DNA from: Lusitaniella coriacea LEGE 07157
GTDB lineage: Bacteria; Cyanobacteriota; Cyanobacteriia; Cyanobacteriales; Spirulinaceae
Length of the DNA: 64,000 nt
Assembly: GCF_015207425.1 (NCBI RefSeq)
Contig: NZ_JADEWZ010000001.1
Location: forward strand, 233,104 to 297,103
Direction: 5' to 3'
The notes below the pieces were generated by a model that was not told where the DNA came from, ran no database searches, and was given only the letters and a program-made list of their open reading frames with translations. Position 1 is the first letter of the stretch. Each line of letters begins with the position of its first letter. A program made the position numbers and the translations under genes. Below, piece by piece: positions 47,251-55,981 of the stretch.

Positions 47251-47315
47251 GGTGCTATATTTCCCAACAAGTTCCAAATTCTTAAGCAACAAAGCTTACC
47301 GATTAGGGTACAGTA

Positions 47316-49118
47316 CTATTTGAATGGTGCAATGCGCATTGCTATTGGAAACAGAGTACTCAACTTTTTATAGGGAGCCTGTTGCCCAGTAGTAGACTGC
47401 TTGCATAAATGCCTAAGTTTTTCGCAATCAAACCAACTATCGAGAAGATGCAACGCTTTTAGGGAAAAGGGAACAGACTTATCGCCAGAATTTTTAAGTA
47501 CCTTCCCTAGGTTGACTGCTGATGGCGCATCAGCAAATTCTTGAAACAATCCCAGTCGGAGTTTAGAGGGAAGTTTTCTGGCAATTATGCGCTTCATAAC
47601 ATAGCGATCAGTCATTCGCATCGCCTCATTTTTAGCACAGCCACCACTAATTGATGCTAAGTTCGGGTAGTAGCGTCGATACATTTCTTTAAGCAATCTT
47701 CTATCCTCTAAAACCGTGCGGGGCAACGACAAGCAAAAATTGGCATAGGCTCGATTGAGAAATGGCGTACTGACCCCTAGGTAGTAATCGTACATTATTG
47801 GCTGATAGGAAATATACAAACGTTGTCGTTGCCTAAGATCGAGCATCATCAAACTCTGAAACCAAGACCCGTCTATCGATTTCATTTCTCGTTCCAGTGT
47901 AGTGCTGACTTGTTGAATCGCTTCATCAATAGGCTTTTTAAATAGCGTCCTAATTTCGTTTAAAGACCAGATTGAACCCGTAATGTAAGGTGCGATTGGA
48001 TGGTTTTCTTTATGGAGTTTCGACATACTTTGCAGATGAGCACCAGCCAATGCATCACCGACATAGCCAAGTAATACCGAATTCAATGATGTTGTTCTTA
48101 AATATTCTAGAAAATCAATTTGATACAAACCGTGAAAATCCCGCGAACTGCCGAACCAGTCCGCCCACATCAGATTGTGTTGTGCGAGAAAATCATTGGG
48201 AATCTCAAACCGCGACCAGGGGATATTCAAATATTCAGCGACTTGGCGAGCGAACATAACATCCCTCGAATGAGCATTACCATAGGTAAATGATTGATAA
48301 TCAACTCCTGCTTCTGCACCGACCGCAGCGATAAGCCGAGAATCTAAACCCCCTGAGAGAGGTAATGTCCAGGAAGATTGTGTTTTGACAACTTCTAAAA
48401 TAGCTTGACGACTTAGCTCGTACATCTCATCAATGAGTTCGTCCCATCCTTCATGCCATCGTTCATCAGAGGGTTTGACTGTATTTTTCTGCGTGAGAGA
48501 AAAGCCTTGAGGAGTCCAGGCTGCCATACAATCAGCCCGCAAGGTTGTCATGCCCTCGAATAAGGTTAAATTGCCCACACAGACAAAATTGAGGAGTAAT
48601 GAAACAATTCCAGGAAGACAGAATCGATCGGAACGATAATCGACAGTATCCACAACAACAGACTCTAGGGTGCTAGCAATACTAGCACTACCCATTTGTG
48701 TGTGAAATACGAGAATGCTACCGAGCCAGTCGTTCCATACAAACCAGTGCTTGCCATTGAAACGAATTAAGAGCAAAACAAATCGCCCATCAAAGGGGAA
48801 ATCGAAGTCTTGAGGAGATGTTGCCTCCGTCAAAGCATTTTCAATCTTTGTCCAGGAAATGGGATCGATCGGTTGCCCTATTAATACAAGCCAATCTCCG
48901 TTTTGAGTTCGGTGAATGCAGTTTTCTAAAGGGGGGTGACCCCAGAAAATTATCTCAGTATCGCCGATTTCCAATTTTTGATTTGTTAGCCAAGGAAAAT
49001 GAGAAAGAGTCTGTTGCAATGATTTGTCACGTCGAGCTATCTGAGCGGGATCTAAAGCTTTACTCACAACAAATCCTACAAGATGACTATCTAACATTTT
49101 ATTTTTTCTCAAATTCAT
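47316..49118 (-). CDS. Asparagine-synthetase-like protein without glutaminase cysteine
   Basis: A 600-residue protein. The ATP-pyrophosphatase domain is marked by TLPLSGGLDSRLIAAVG near residue 255, the AsnB ATP loop, and LGYVGDALAG further on. The N-terminal 200 residues resemble the class II amidotransferase fold but lack the essential Cys2 (the N terminus is MNLRKNKMLDSH), so glutamine hydrolysis is unlikely. Relatives act in surface-sugar modification and in peptide product synthesis. It is HIP1-free and lies between two copies of a glycosyltransferase-like gene, bordered by 14-bp repeats, which suggests recent arrival. Substrate unknown. Confidence 0.83.
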   Translation of the reverse strand: MNLRKNKMLDSHLVGFVVSKALDPAQIARRDKSLQQTLSHFPWLTNQKLEIGDTEIIFWGHPPLENCIHRTQNGDWLVLIGQPIDPISWTKIENALTEATSPQDFDFPFDGRFVLLLIRFNGKHWFVWNDWLGSILVFHTQMGSASIASTLESVVVDTVDYRSDRFCLPGIVSLLLNFVCVGNLTLFEGMTTLRADCMAAWTPQGFSLTQKNTVKPSDERWHEGWDELIDEMYELSRQAILEVVKTQSSWTLPLSGGLDSRLIAAVGAEAGVDYQSFTYGNAHSRDVMFARQVAEYLNIPWSRFEIPNDFLAQHNLMWADWFGSSRDFHGLYQIDFLEYLRTTSLNSVLLGYVGDALAGAHLQSMSKLHKENHPIAPYITGSIWSLNEIRTLFKKPIDEAIQQVSTTLEREMKSIDGSWFQSLMMLDLRQRQRLYISYQPIMYDYYLGVSTPFLNRAYANFCLSLPRTVLEDRRLLKEMYRRYYPNLASISGGCAKNEAMRMTDRYVMKRIIARKLPSKLRLGLFQEFADAPSAVNLGKVLKNSGDKSVPFSLKALHLLDSWFDCEKLRHLCKQSTTGQQAPYKKLSTLFPIAMRIAPFK

Positions 49119-49143
49119 GAAGATTTCAAGATACGGATGTTGT

Positions 49144-49154
49144 GGCGTGTCAAG
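49144..49154 (-). repeat. Inverted partner of the 14-bp repeat
   Basis: GGCGTGTCAAG on the plus strand is the reverse complement of the first 11 bases of the repeat at 47237 and 49234. On the minus strand it contains TTGACA, so it could also be a -35 element of the asparagine-synthetase-like gene. Confidence 0.55.
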
Positions 49155-49233
49155 TCAGAATAGTGTAATGTACTTTAGGTAGAAAGCTACGCATAAAAAA
49201 CATCTTCTCATTTTTCTAAAGTAACCTTTAAGG

Positions 49234-49247
49234 CTTGACACGCCAGT
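49234..49247 (+). repeat. 14-bp direct repeat, right of the asparagine-synthetase-like gene
   Basis: CTTGACACGCCAGT, identical to 47237-47250. It lies 15 bases from the stop codon of the intact glycosyltransferase-like gene. Confidence 0.75.
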
Positions 49248-49262
49248 AGTTTAGATTACTCT

Positions 49263-50189
49263 TTACGACCAATTTTCGAGTTTGGTTTTCACCTTCCTCA
49301 ACAGCGTTTTCCACTGATTGTCTGGCTTTTTGGGAGGCGGATCTTCAGGGGGGTTGGGATCGCCCAAATAGCGATAGTGTTTCCACATTTCCCAATAAGG
49401 ACACCCCGGTTCGATGCGAATGCCCGCCCAGTGTAAATATTGTAAGGGTTGATTGCCATTTCGAGGGTCAACGAGCGTGCCGTTTTGTTTTTGGAAATGG
49501 CGACTTCCCCCCCAACTTCCCGGCGCACCCCCCGGACGACGGACGAGGTTGAAACGTCGAGGAATTCGCTTGAGAATCATGTAGTTGATAATCGGTTGAT
49601 CCGATGTTTTTTGGGAGAAGTCAAAATATTCGGGATGGGCGGCACATTCTGCAAAGGTGTCATAGAGATCCTGTTCGGAGATCTGACTTTTCTTGGAAGC
49701 CCACCACCCCCCGTTAAACATATCTCGAAGTTCTTGTTCGCTAAATACGCCTTCTTCAATCACTTTAGGGGAGAATACATTAGTAATTCCCCCGGAATGT
49801 TGATAATCGCAACAGAGGAAATCGTAGTCTTTGAAATAGTCGAGATTATCGATTATTTTTTCAAACACGACAATATCGGTGTCGATGTAGAGAAATTCGT
49901 CAAATTCTCCAAACCAACAAGCTTGCTTGCGAAATTGATTGGGACGGGCAAAGAATCCTTCTCCAAAGATATCGTACAGCTTTTGAGAGAGGCGTTCGAT
50001 GAAATCTAAATCTTCGTACACCTTCACGCCGTAGTCTTCCTTGAGAAGTTGCGCGATCGCGTGGTAATTTTCATCGTAGGGAATCAGGGTAATAGGCGTA
50101 TCGGGGTCGTAGAGTCGAATGCTATTGAGAAGCGCGATCGCTTGTTCGGTCACGCGATCGTTTGCCGTAATATAAATTCCGCGTACCAT
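49263..50189 (-). CDS. Npun_R2821/R2823-type glycosyltransferase-like protein
   Basis: A 308-residue protein starting MVRGIYITANDRVTEQAIAL, with a DxD-like motif FLYIDTDIVVF near residue 98 and WGGSRHFQK and YLHWAGI near the C-terminal third. The layout is that of a small GT-A sugar transferase. It belongs to a cyanobacterial family I know as Npun_R2821/Npun_R2823, not characterised biochemically. A damaged copy is at 46759-47202 and a diverged relative directly upstream (50204), 14 bases away, so the last two form an operon. Two HIP1 sites fall near its 5' end. Confidence 0.78.
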   Translation of the reverse strand: MVRGIYITANDRVTEQAIALLNSIRLYDPDTPITLIPYDENYHAIAQLLKEDYGVKVYEDLDFIERLSQKLYDIFGEGFFARPNQFRKQACWFGEFDEFLYIDTDIVVFEKIIDNLDYFKDYDFLCCDYQHSGGITNVFSPKVIEEGVFSEQELRDMFNGGWWASKKSQISEQDLYDTFAECAAHPEYFDFSQKTSDQPIINYMILKRIPRRFNLVRRPGGAPGSWGGSRHFQKQNGTLVDPRNGNQPLQYLHWAGIRIEPGCPYWEMWKHYRYLGDPNPPEDPPPKKPDNQWKTLLRKVKTKLENWS

Positions 50190-50203
50190 GATTATCTCCT
50201 TCC

Positions 50204-51205
50204 TTATTGAGCCAGTCCTAACTTCTTCATCACCTTATCCGTCAAACTGGGAGGAGCATCGTAAGGTTTCGCTTTCCCTTTGAATTGCGGGCGGTTTTGA
50301 GGTTCGTGCAGGTAGCGGTAGTGCAGGAAGATATCGCGATAGGGGAAATCAATATTTTCACCCTCACAAATTCGCGCAAAAAGCTTAGAAGACAAACCAA
50401 TGTAGTGCAAATAAGTAAGGCGCGTTCCCTTGTCATATAGTACATTGTCTCGCATCTCAAAATGAGGAGACGTGACCGAACATCCCGTCGTTTCGGTTTT
50501 CGGAAGTTCCAAAGCAAAATTGTAAATAGGAATTTCAGAGCGCATTCTCATATAGTTTAAAACCGATTGATTCGGCGCTCTCATATACAACACCTCCGAT
50601 TCTCCTTCTTGAAGCCGAGAAACCAGCCAGTCCCTTTTTTCCTGGGGGAATAATCCTTTCCTTGCAGCAAAACATCCCGAACAAAAAATTTCCGAACGAA
50701 CTTTTTCTTCTGGAAAAACATCAAACAACTTCGGAGAATTTACATTGAAAATATGACTGGGATCTTTATACTGGAAGTCGTAAATAACGAAATCGCTTTT
50801 CTCTAACTGTTGAAAAATGAAGTCTAGAGAATTGAGAACCAAAACATCCGCATCAAAATAGATAAATCGATCGAAAGGGGCTTGTTCGTCGAAAGCAAAA
50901 TAGCGATGGTTGCAAGAAAGGCGATACACCCCATCAATCCCTTTATCTTCCCAAGTCTGCATTGCAGAAGGATGCGTTTTCCAGACCTGCTCTGACAACG
51001 TTCGCCAGGGAGCAAATAGATTCCAATCATCGATTAGTTCTACATTTTTGCGCGTTTCAACAAATGCTCGAACTTTCTCTAAATTCCGGTCGTAGGCAAT
51101 TACGCGAACCGGAAAATCTGCGCCGACGTTAACCTCAATGCTATTGATTAGCGCGACGAGTTGATCGTAGACGACATCATTCGCTAGGGTATAAATTCCA
51201 TTCAT
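50204..51205 (-). CDS. Npun_R2821/R2823-type glycosyltransferase-like protein, second member
   Basis: With the ATG at 51205 the protein is 333 residues, starting MNGIYTLANDVVYDQLVALIN, which parallels the neighbour's MVRGIYITANDRV start. A DxD-like motif, FIYFDADVLVL, is near residue 107, and TYLHYIGLSSK near the end parallels YLHWAGI. The frame continues upstream to an ATG at 51427, but those 74 residues are basic and unlike the family, so I excluded them. It is the first gene of the pair with 49263-50189. Donor and acceptor are unknown. Confidence 0.77.
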   Translation of the reverse strand: MNGIYTLANDVVYDQLVALINSIEVNVGADFPVRVIAYDRNLEKVRAFVETRKNVELIDDWNLFAPWRTLSEQVWKTHPSAMQTWEDKGIDGVYRLSCNHRYFAFDEQAPFDRFIYFDADVLVLNSLDFIFQQLEKSDFVIYDFQYKDPSHIFNVNSPKLFDVFPEEKVRSEIFCSGCFAARKGLFPQEKRDWLVSRLQEGESEVLYMRAPNQSVLNYMRMRSEIPIYNFALELPKTETTGCSVTSPHFEMRDNVLYDKGTRLTYLHYIGLSSKLFARICEGENIDFPYRDIFLHYRYLHEPQNRPQFKGKAKPYDAPPSLTDKVMKKLGLAQ

Positions 51206-51468
51206 GATGTTGTAGGGGGTGTGGTGTGTGTTTTGCAAGCAAGCAATGACATTAGTAACACGATGGGCAAAAGATTCGAGAACATTCAGTTGTATTGCCT
51301 CTGAGGATCGTGACCTCCTTAAATTATGTTTCTTCCTTCGTAAATGAGCAAACGGCAAACTCAGAAAGATCCGTTGAAAATTTTGCGCGCGATCGCGCGC
51401 TCTGTAAGATAAAGTCCGAGAAGCCATTGCTGGGTTAACCCTCGGACTCTTTTGTTTGTGGCGAATTG

Positions 51469-51648
51469 CTAGAGATTCATATCGGGGAATGTTTGTTTGA
51501 ACTCCTCGATTAATTCATCCAACTCTTCCAACGCCTGATTGACATCAAGACGCAACGTTCCTAAATTCGGCTGTTCTAAGAGTTCGATTAAAAACTCTCG
51601 CTGACTCTCAATAGCAACAACCCGTTCTCGAATCCCTTGAGCATCCAT
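51469..51648 (-). CDS. Small helical protein of 59 residues
   Basis: A short frame: ATG at 51648, TAG at 51469. The ribosome site AGGAGGAT at 51656-51663 is seven bases from the start and is one of the best in the window. The product, starting MDAQGIRERVVAIESQR and ending KQTFPDMNL, is acidic and predicted almost wholly alpha-helical, with Leu spacing (LIELLEQ, LEELDELIEEF) suited to a coiled coil. I do not recognise a named family. It lies 263 bases upstream of the glycosyltransferase-like gene at 50204 on the same strand and is divergent from the DUF2854 gene. Confidence 0.7.
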   Translation of the reverse strand: MDAQGIRERVVAIESQREFLIELLEQPNLGTLRLDVNQALEELDELIEEFKQTFPDMNL

Positions 51649-51655
51649 AACTATT

Positions 51656-51663
51656 ATCCTCCT
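51656..51663 (-). promoter_or_regulatory. Strong Shine-Dalgarno of the 59-residue gene
   Basis: AGGAGGAT read on the minus strand, seven bases from the ATG at 51648. It is the main evidence that this small frame is translated. Confidence 0.7.
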
Positions 51664-51806
51664 GGAAAAAATGTTGGCGTTTGAGCGAAGACGAATGATG
51701 ACGAACTTGCTTTTTGAACTTAATTAATCTTAACGTAGGAAAGGAGAAGGGTTTTTCCCCTTTCTATGATTCATATTCAGATCGCATCCCCCATCCTCAA
51801 TACGCA

Positions 51807-52355
51807 ATGCTACAAAAATTTTCCCTTGCACGTTTTGGTTTAATCGTCGGCGGTAGTCTCACCCTGATGGGAATTATCACCTACTTTCTCGGCAATGCAA
51901 CCCTCAATCTCATCGGTCTATTTTACGGCGTTCCAGTGCTTCTGGGCGGATTGGCACTCAAAGCCGCAGAACTCAAACCCGTCCCCTGGACTAAAGAAAC
52001 CTCCCCAGACCTCCTCGCCTTACGAGAACAGCAAGCCACATCAATTCAAAACCAACTGCGTAAAGACGTTACTCGCTATCGTTACGGTCAACAAGCGCAC
52101 TTAGACGAATCCCTTGAACGAATCGGTTTGAGTCCCACAGATGAAGACAGACCGATTCTCAGTGGAATACGGGAAACCGAAACCGATGGTGCTTACACCT
52201 TAATCTTGGAATTCAATTCTCCTTTTGTCGAAATGGAAACTTGGCAAAAACAGCTAGAAAAAATCGAACGCTTTTTTGGCCCCAATATTCGCGTTGAGTT
52301 AAGCCAGCAGCAGGACAACGGTGTTGATGTTGCTTTAATTCGCGTACCGGAATAA
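51807..52355 (+). CDS. DUF2854 membrane protein
   Basis: With the ATG at 51807 the protein is 182 residues, starting MLQKFSLARFGLIVGGSL. Two hydrophobic helices (about 9-28 and 34-52, GLFYGVPVLLGGLALKAAE) are followed by a soluble domain. This is the layout of DUF2854, a family of cyanobacteria and plant chloroplasts with no assigned function. The frame opens earlier at a TTG (51714), but the added 31 residues are unlike the family. Its TAA stop is the beginning of copy 5 of the 22-nt element. Confidence 0.78.
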   Translation: MLQKFSLARFGLIVGGSLTLMGIITYFLGNATLNLIGLFYGVPVLLGGLALKAAELKPVPWTKETSPDLLALREQQATSIQNQLRKDVTRYRYGQQAHLDESLERIGLSPTDEDRPILSGIRETETDGAYTLILEFNSPFVEMETWQKQLEKIERFFGPNIRVELSQQQDNGVDVALIRVPE

Positions 52356-52373
52356 GCTGTTCGCATTTAAATT
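52353..52373 (+). repeat. 22-nt dispersed element, copy 5 (overlaps DUF2854 stop, 21 nt)
   Basis: TAAGCT-N6-ATTTAAATT, one base shorter in the spacer than copies 1-4. Its TAA is the stop codon of the DUF2854 gene. Confidence 0.75.
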
Positions 52374-52390
52374 GTCAACAAGACAGTCTC

Positions 52391-52645
52391 TTACTTTTCT
52401 AAACGCACCACATACCATTGCAAATAGTGTCCCGGCGCAACATCAAACTCGCAGGATGTTTCCATTAAATGCTTTGCCTGTTGGTCGAGAGAATCAAATT
52501 TCTGTAATTCTCGCGGGAGTTCTTCTTGTTGAAACAACACTCCTTTGAGTTTTTCCAATAACTCTTCTGCACTCAAGAATTCTTCTGGTTTATTAGGTTC
52601 GAGAACGACATAACCGTCCTCTTGATACATAATCGAGTCTGGCAT
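52391..52645 (-). CDS. crr7: Chlororespiratory reduction protein 7 (CRR7)
   Basis: An 84-residue acidic protein starting MPDSIMYQEDGYVVLEPNKP and ending YLQWYVVRLEK. These ends match the small CRR7 family; in plants CRR7 is needed for stability of the chloroplast NDH complex, and cyanobacterial homologues are conserved. It converges with the DUF2854 gene, the stops 35 bases apart with the 22-nt element in between. A HIP1-free, compact gene with no other domain. Confidence 0.8.
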   Translation of the reverse strand: MPDSIMYQEDGYVVLEPNKPEEFLSAEELLEKLKGVLFQQEELPRELQKFDSLDQQAKHLMETSCEFDVAPGHYLQWYVVRLEK

Positions 52646-52738
52646 TTTGAGTTAATGAGTGACAGCGAGCAATTAAAAACTTTATAGACAAGACGCACTT
52701 TAGCTTAACCCATTACCCATAACCCCGAACGCTTTATA

Positions 52739-54151
52739 ATGCCGAATCCATTCCTCTCTCTCAATTACGAAACTGCTTTAGAAGACTTAGGCGATGATTA
52801 TTATGACCCCGTTCCTGCCGCCGAATTTCCAGAACGCATTCTTCGATTTCGCAATGATGAACTCCTCCCGATTATCGGACTTCAGCCAGAAGCGGTCAGC
52901 GACGATGACTTTATTGAGGCTTTTGGGTCTTTTGAAGGCGTTCGTCCCTTTTTAGCACTGCGCTACCACGGCTATCAATTTGGCGAGTATAACCCCAGTT
53001 TAGGGGACGGTCGAGGGTTTCTCTACGGTCAGGTGAGGGGAGTGGATGGGGAACTGTACGATTTTGGGACGAAGGGTTCGGGAAGAACGCCATATTCGCG
53101 CAGTGCAGACGGTCGGTTGACCTTGAAAGGCGGCGTTCGGGAGGTTTTAGCCGCAGAAGCATTGCATCAATTGGGAGTAAAAACGTCTCGCTGTTTGAGC
53201 TTAATTGAAACGGGAGAGGCTTTGTGGCGGGGGGACGAACCCTCTCCGACTCGTTCGTCAGTTATGGTTCGCTTCAGTCGTTCTCACATTCGCTTTGGCA
53301 CATTTGAGCGGTTGCACTATTTCCAACGACCGGATTTGATTGGGAAGTTGTTGAACCATGTTATTGAGGTTTATTATCCCCTAGTCGATCCTGAATCGAA
53401 GGATTGCTACGCGCTATTTTATGCGGAATTGGTGCGGCGAGTCGCACGGCTAGCGGCACAGTGGATGGTTGCAGGGTTTTGTCACGGGGTTTTGAATACG
53501 GATAACATGTCGATAACGGGAGAGAGTTTTGATTACGGACCCTATGCATTCATTCCCACTTACGATTTGCGGTTTACGGCGGCGTATTTTGATTATGGGG
53601 GACGGTATTCTTATGGGAATCAGCCGGGAATTTGTCAATTTAATTTAGAGATGCTGCAAGTGCCATTGAGGATGGTTGCAGATAAGTTCGATTTGGAGGC
53701 GGGATTGGCAAAGTTTCCGGAGTATTATTACGAGGCTTATCGTCAGTTGATGGTGCAGAAGCTGGGGTTTACTGAACTTCCCGTGGCGGAAGCGAAGGAG
53801 TTGTTGGGAGAGACGATTCAATTGTTGCAAGGGACTCAAGTGAGTTACCACGGTTTTTTTGCGGAACTGGCGCGGTTATTTTCCCCACAGTGGCGGGAGG
53901 ATGCGGAGGCAGTGTTGCAGGGGTGTTCTTTTCCTTTGGAGGCTTGGCAGGAGTGGCGAAGGTTGTATTATCAATTGTTGAATGAGCTTCCGAGGGAAGA
54001 AATGGAGGCGGTGGAACGTCGTTTGCGGTTTGAGAATCCTCAAACGGCTTTGTTGCGACCGCAGATTGAGGCGGTGTGGGAACCCATTGTACGGGGGGAC
54101 GATTGGCAGCCGTTTTACGATTTGTTAGAGAAGATTCGCTTCAAGAAGTAG
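52739..54151 (+). CDS. selO: Protein adenylyltransferase SelO (YdiU family)
   Basis: A 470-residue pseudokinase-fold protein. The YdiU/SelO signatures are present: [20 protein letters not shown] near residue 83 when broken at [35 protein letters not shown], and the active site [13 protein letters not shown] followed by DYGPYAF. SelO transfers AMP to Ser, Thr or Tyr of target proteins and is linked to redox stress in other organisms. The C-terminal extension with the redox Cys of some homologues was not seen (there is no obvious CxxC or terminal Sec). It stands alone. Confidence 0.9.
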   Translation: MPNPFLSLNYETALEDLGDDYYDPVPAAEFPERILRFRNDELLPIIGLQPEAVSDDDFIEAFGSFEGVRPFLALRYHGYQFGEYNPSLGDGRGFLYGQVRGVDGELYDFGTKGSGRTPYSRSADGRLTLKGGVREVLAAEALHQLGVKTSRCLSLIETGEALWRGDEPSPTRSSVMVRFSRSHIRFGTFERLHYFQRPDLIGKLLNHVIEVYYPLVDPESKDCYALFYAELVRRVARLAAQWMVAGFCHGVLNTDNMSITGESFDYGPYAFIPTYDLRFTAAYFDYGGRYSYGNQPGICQFNLEMLQVPLRMVADKFDLEAGLAKFPEYYYEAYRQLMVQKLGFTELPVAEAKELLGETIQLLQGTQVSYHGFFAELARLFSPQWREDAEAVLQGCSFPLEAWQEWRRLYYQLLNELPREEMEAVERRLRFENPQTALLRPQIEAVWEPIVRGDDWQPFYDLLEKIRFKK

Positions 54152-54161
54152 GGGGTGGGTT

Positions 54162-54183
54162 TAAGCTGTTCGATATTTAAACT
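54162..54183 (+). repeat. 22-nt dispersed element, copy 6
   Basis: TAAGCT, then ATTTAAA, ending ACT instead of ATT. It lies ten bases after the selO stop and faces copy 7, so the two can pair. Confidence 0.65.
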
Positions 54184-54228
54184 GTGACATCCAAATCCTT
54201 GTCAAGGGTGTGGGGTATGAGAAAACCC

Positions 54229-54250
54229 AATTTAAATACGTGTTAGCTTA
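54229..54250 (-). repeat. 22-nt dispersed element, copy 7
   Basis: On the minus strand TAAGCT-N7-ATTTAAATT. It is 45 bases from copy 6 in opposite orientation, forming an inverted pair between selO and the J-domain gene. Confidence 0.7.
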
Positions 54251-54355
54251 CCTAACTTTTTATGGATGGGGTGCGATAAAAATAAAATCTTTGGAAAGTT
54301 TTCATGGGGCGATCGCGCGGCTTCCGCTAACAATGGTAGAAAGAGTTGTGGCACA

Positions 54356-55273
54356 ATGAAAGCCGAGGCGGGAAAGTTGGTGTCAATGGAAGATTTTGCG
54401 AAATACTATAGAGTGCTAGGATTGGAGCCTGGAGCCTCTCTAGAAGAGGTCAATCAGGCTTATAAAGACTTGGTTTTTGTCTGGCATCCCGACCGCATTC
54501 CTCAAGACAACGAGCGCTTGCAAAATAAGGCACACGAGAAACTTCAAGCGATTAATGAGGCGCGGGAGAAGTTGCGTTCTTCTCAAACTTCCCAAAATGG
54601 AGCGGCGCGATCGCGGTATTCTCAAACTCAAACGTCGAATGGGAATGGCTACGGGTATTCTTCGCAACAAACGCGCTCTAGAACTGCTACCAACGGCTAC
54701 AGCAATGGCAGTTCGTCCTATCGCTATTCTCAGACATCGAACGGCTACGGCTACTCCCAGCAGGCGAGAGGCACCTCTCGGCAGTCCCAAGCCTATAACA
54801 ACTATTCCCAAGATCCCAGAAATTATAGCGCCTATCCGCGCGATCGCGCGCCTCGCTACACCGAACAACGCACCACCTCCCCACCCAAAACCCCTCGCCA
54901 ATCTAGACCCGATTTGAGCGACGCAGATTTAAGCGGTATGGATTTAAAGGAAAAAGACCTTTCTCGCCGCAATTTGAGTCGCGCTAATTTAAGCCATGCG
55001 GATTTAAGCGATGGTTTTTTGCATCAAGTCAACTTTGAAGAAGCAAATCTTTACAAAGCAAAGCTCTTTCGCGCCAATTTGCTCGAAGCGAATCTCAGGA
55101 ATGCCAATTTACAAGAAGCGAATTTAGTCGGTGCAGATTTAAGCGGTGCGGATTTGAGCGGCGCAAACTTGAAAGGTGCAAAAATGGGTTCGGAAAATAA
55201 GTGGTTTGTCAAAATGACAGGGACGATCTTAACTGGAGCAATTTTACCCGATGGAACCCGATATTCTCGCTGA
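54356..55273 (+). CDS. J-domain/pentapeptide-repeat fusion protein
   Basis: With the ATG at 54356 the protein is 305 residues. A J domain lies at about residues 14-75: YYRVLGLEPGASLEEVNQAY and the Hsp70-contact HPD in FVWHPDRIPQD. A Ser/Tyr/Gly/Asn/Gln-rich linker of about 100 residues (SRYSQTQTSNGNG) follows, then pentapeptide repeats (DLSDADLSGMDL, RANLLEANLRNANL) to the end, GAILPDGTRYS. The J domain should recruit DnaK; the pentapeptide part presumably binds a client. ATGs at 54266 and 54386 are alternatives. It may be co-transcribed with the Uma2 gene, 26 bases away. Confidence 0.87.
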   Translation: MKAEAGKLVSMEDFAKYYRVLGLEPGASLEEVNQAYKDLVFVWHPDRIPQDNERLQNKAHEKLQAINEAREKLRSSQTSQNGAARSRYSQTQTSNGNGYGYSSQQTRSRTATNGYSNGSSSYRYSQTSNGYGYSQQARGTSRQSQAYNNYSQDPRNYSAYPRDRAPRYTEQRTTSPPKTPRQSRPDLSDADLSGMDLKEKDLSRRNLSRANLSHADLSDGFLHQVNFEEANLYKAKLFRANLLEANLRNANLQEANLVGADLSGADLSGANLKGAKMGSENKWFVKMTGTILTGAILPDGTRYSR

Positions 55274-55299
55274 CGGCTGAGTTTAAATAGGTTAGGAAA

Positions 55300-55938
55300 G
55301 TGCGGTTAGAACTCAAACGGTTTCATATTCTCCCAGGACATAAGGTAAATTTACAAGATGTCACTTGGCAAGAGTTTGAGGAGATTTTGCGGGAGTTAGG
55401 CGAACATCGTAGCGCGCGAGTTGCTTACAATCGCGGACTATTAGAAATCATGACCCCTCTACCCGGACACGAAGCCGATAAATTATTTATTACTAACTTC
55501 ATTGAGATTTTGCTCGAAGAACTCGATATTGACTTTTATCCCTTGAGTTCAACAACTTTTAAAAATGAGCTAATGCACCAAGACATTGAGCCAGATAACT
55601 GTTTTTATATCAAACATGAAGCCGCAGTAAGAGGTAAGAACTGCTTAGATTCAACAATAGATCCGCCGCCAGATTTAGCATTGGAAATTGATGTTACTTC
55701 TCGCACCCATCGGAGTATTTACCAAACTTTGGGAGTTCCCGAATTGTGGCGTTTTGAGAAAGGCAAGTTACAGATTAATACTTTAAAAGAGGAGAAGTAT
55801 ATCGAGGTAAAAAATAGTCCAACTTTCCCAAAATTCCCCCTAGTTGATGCAATTCCCCTGTATTTGAGTCGGGTGAAGGCAGAAGGAAGGAATAGGACAA
55901 TGAAAGCGCTTAGAGTTTGGGTAAGGGAGCAAAATTAA
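55300..55938 (+). CDS. Uma2 family (DUF820) putative nuclease
   Basis: A 212-residue protein of the cyanobacterial Uma2/DUF820 family. The PD-(D/E)xK-like core is visible as YNRGLLEIMTPLPGHE, PDLALEIDVTSRTH (the acidic site) and YQTLGVPELWRFEKGKL. The start is GTG with TAGGAA just upstream. The family is very numerous in cyanobacteria, often near mobile DNA, but its nuclease role is mostly predicted. It directly follows the J-domain gene and precedes a convergent regulator gene. Confidence 0.86.
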   Translation: MRLELKRFHILPGHKVNLQDVTWQEFEEILRELGEHRSARVAYNRGLLEIMTPLPGHEADKLFITNFIEILLEELDIDFYPLSSTTFKNELMHQDIEPDNCFYIKHEAAVRGKNCLDSTIDPPPDLALEIDVTSRTHRSIYQTLGVPELWRFEKGKLQINTLKEEKYIEVKNSPTFPKFPLVDAIPLYLSRVKAEGRNRTMKALRVWVREQN

Positions 55939-55981
55939 TGTGGCGTTTCTCCCAACTCAAGAAAGACATTGAGCTTTCTGC

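Noticed and set aside
51206..51427. Upstream extension of the glycosyltransferase-like gene at 50204
   Set aside because: The 74 added residues are basic and unlike the family; the neighbouring paralogue starts at the position matching 51205.
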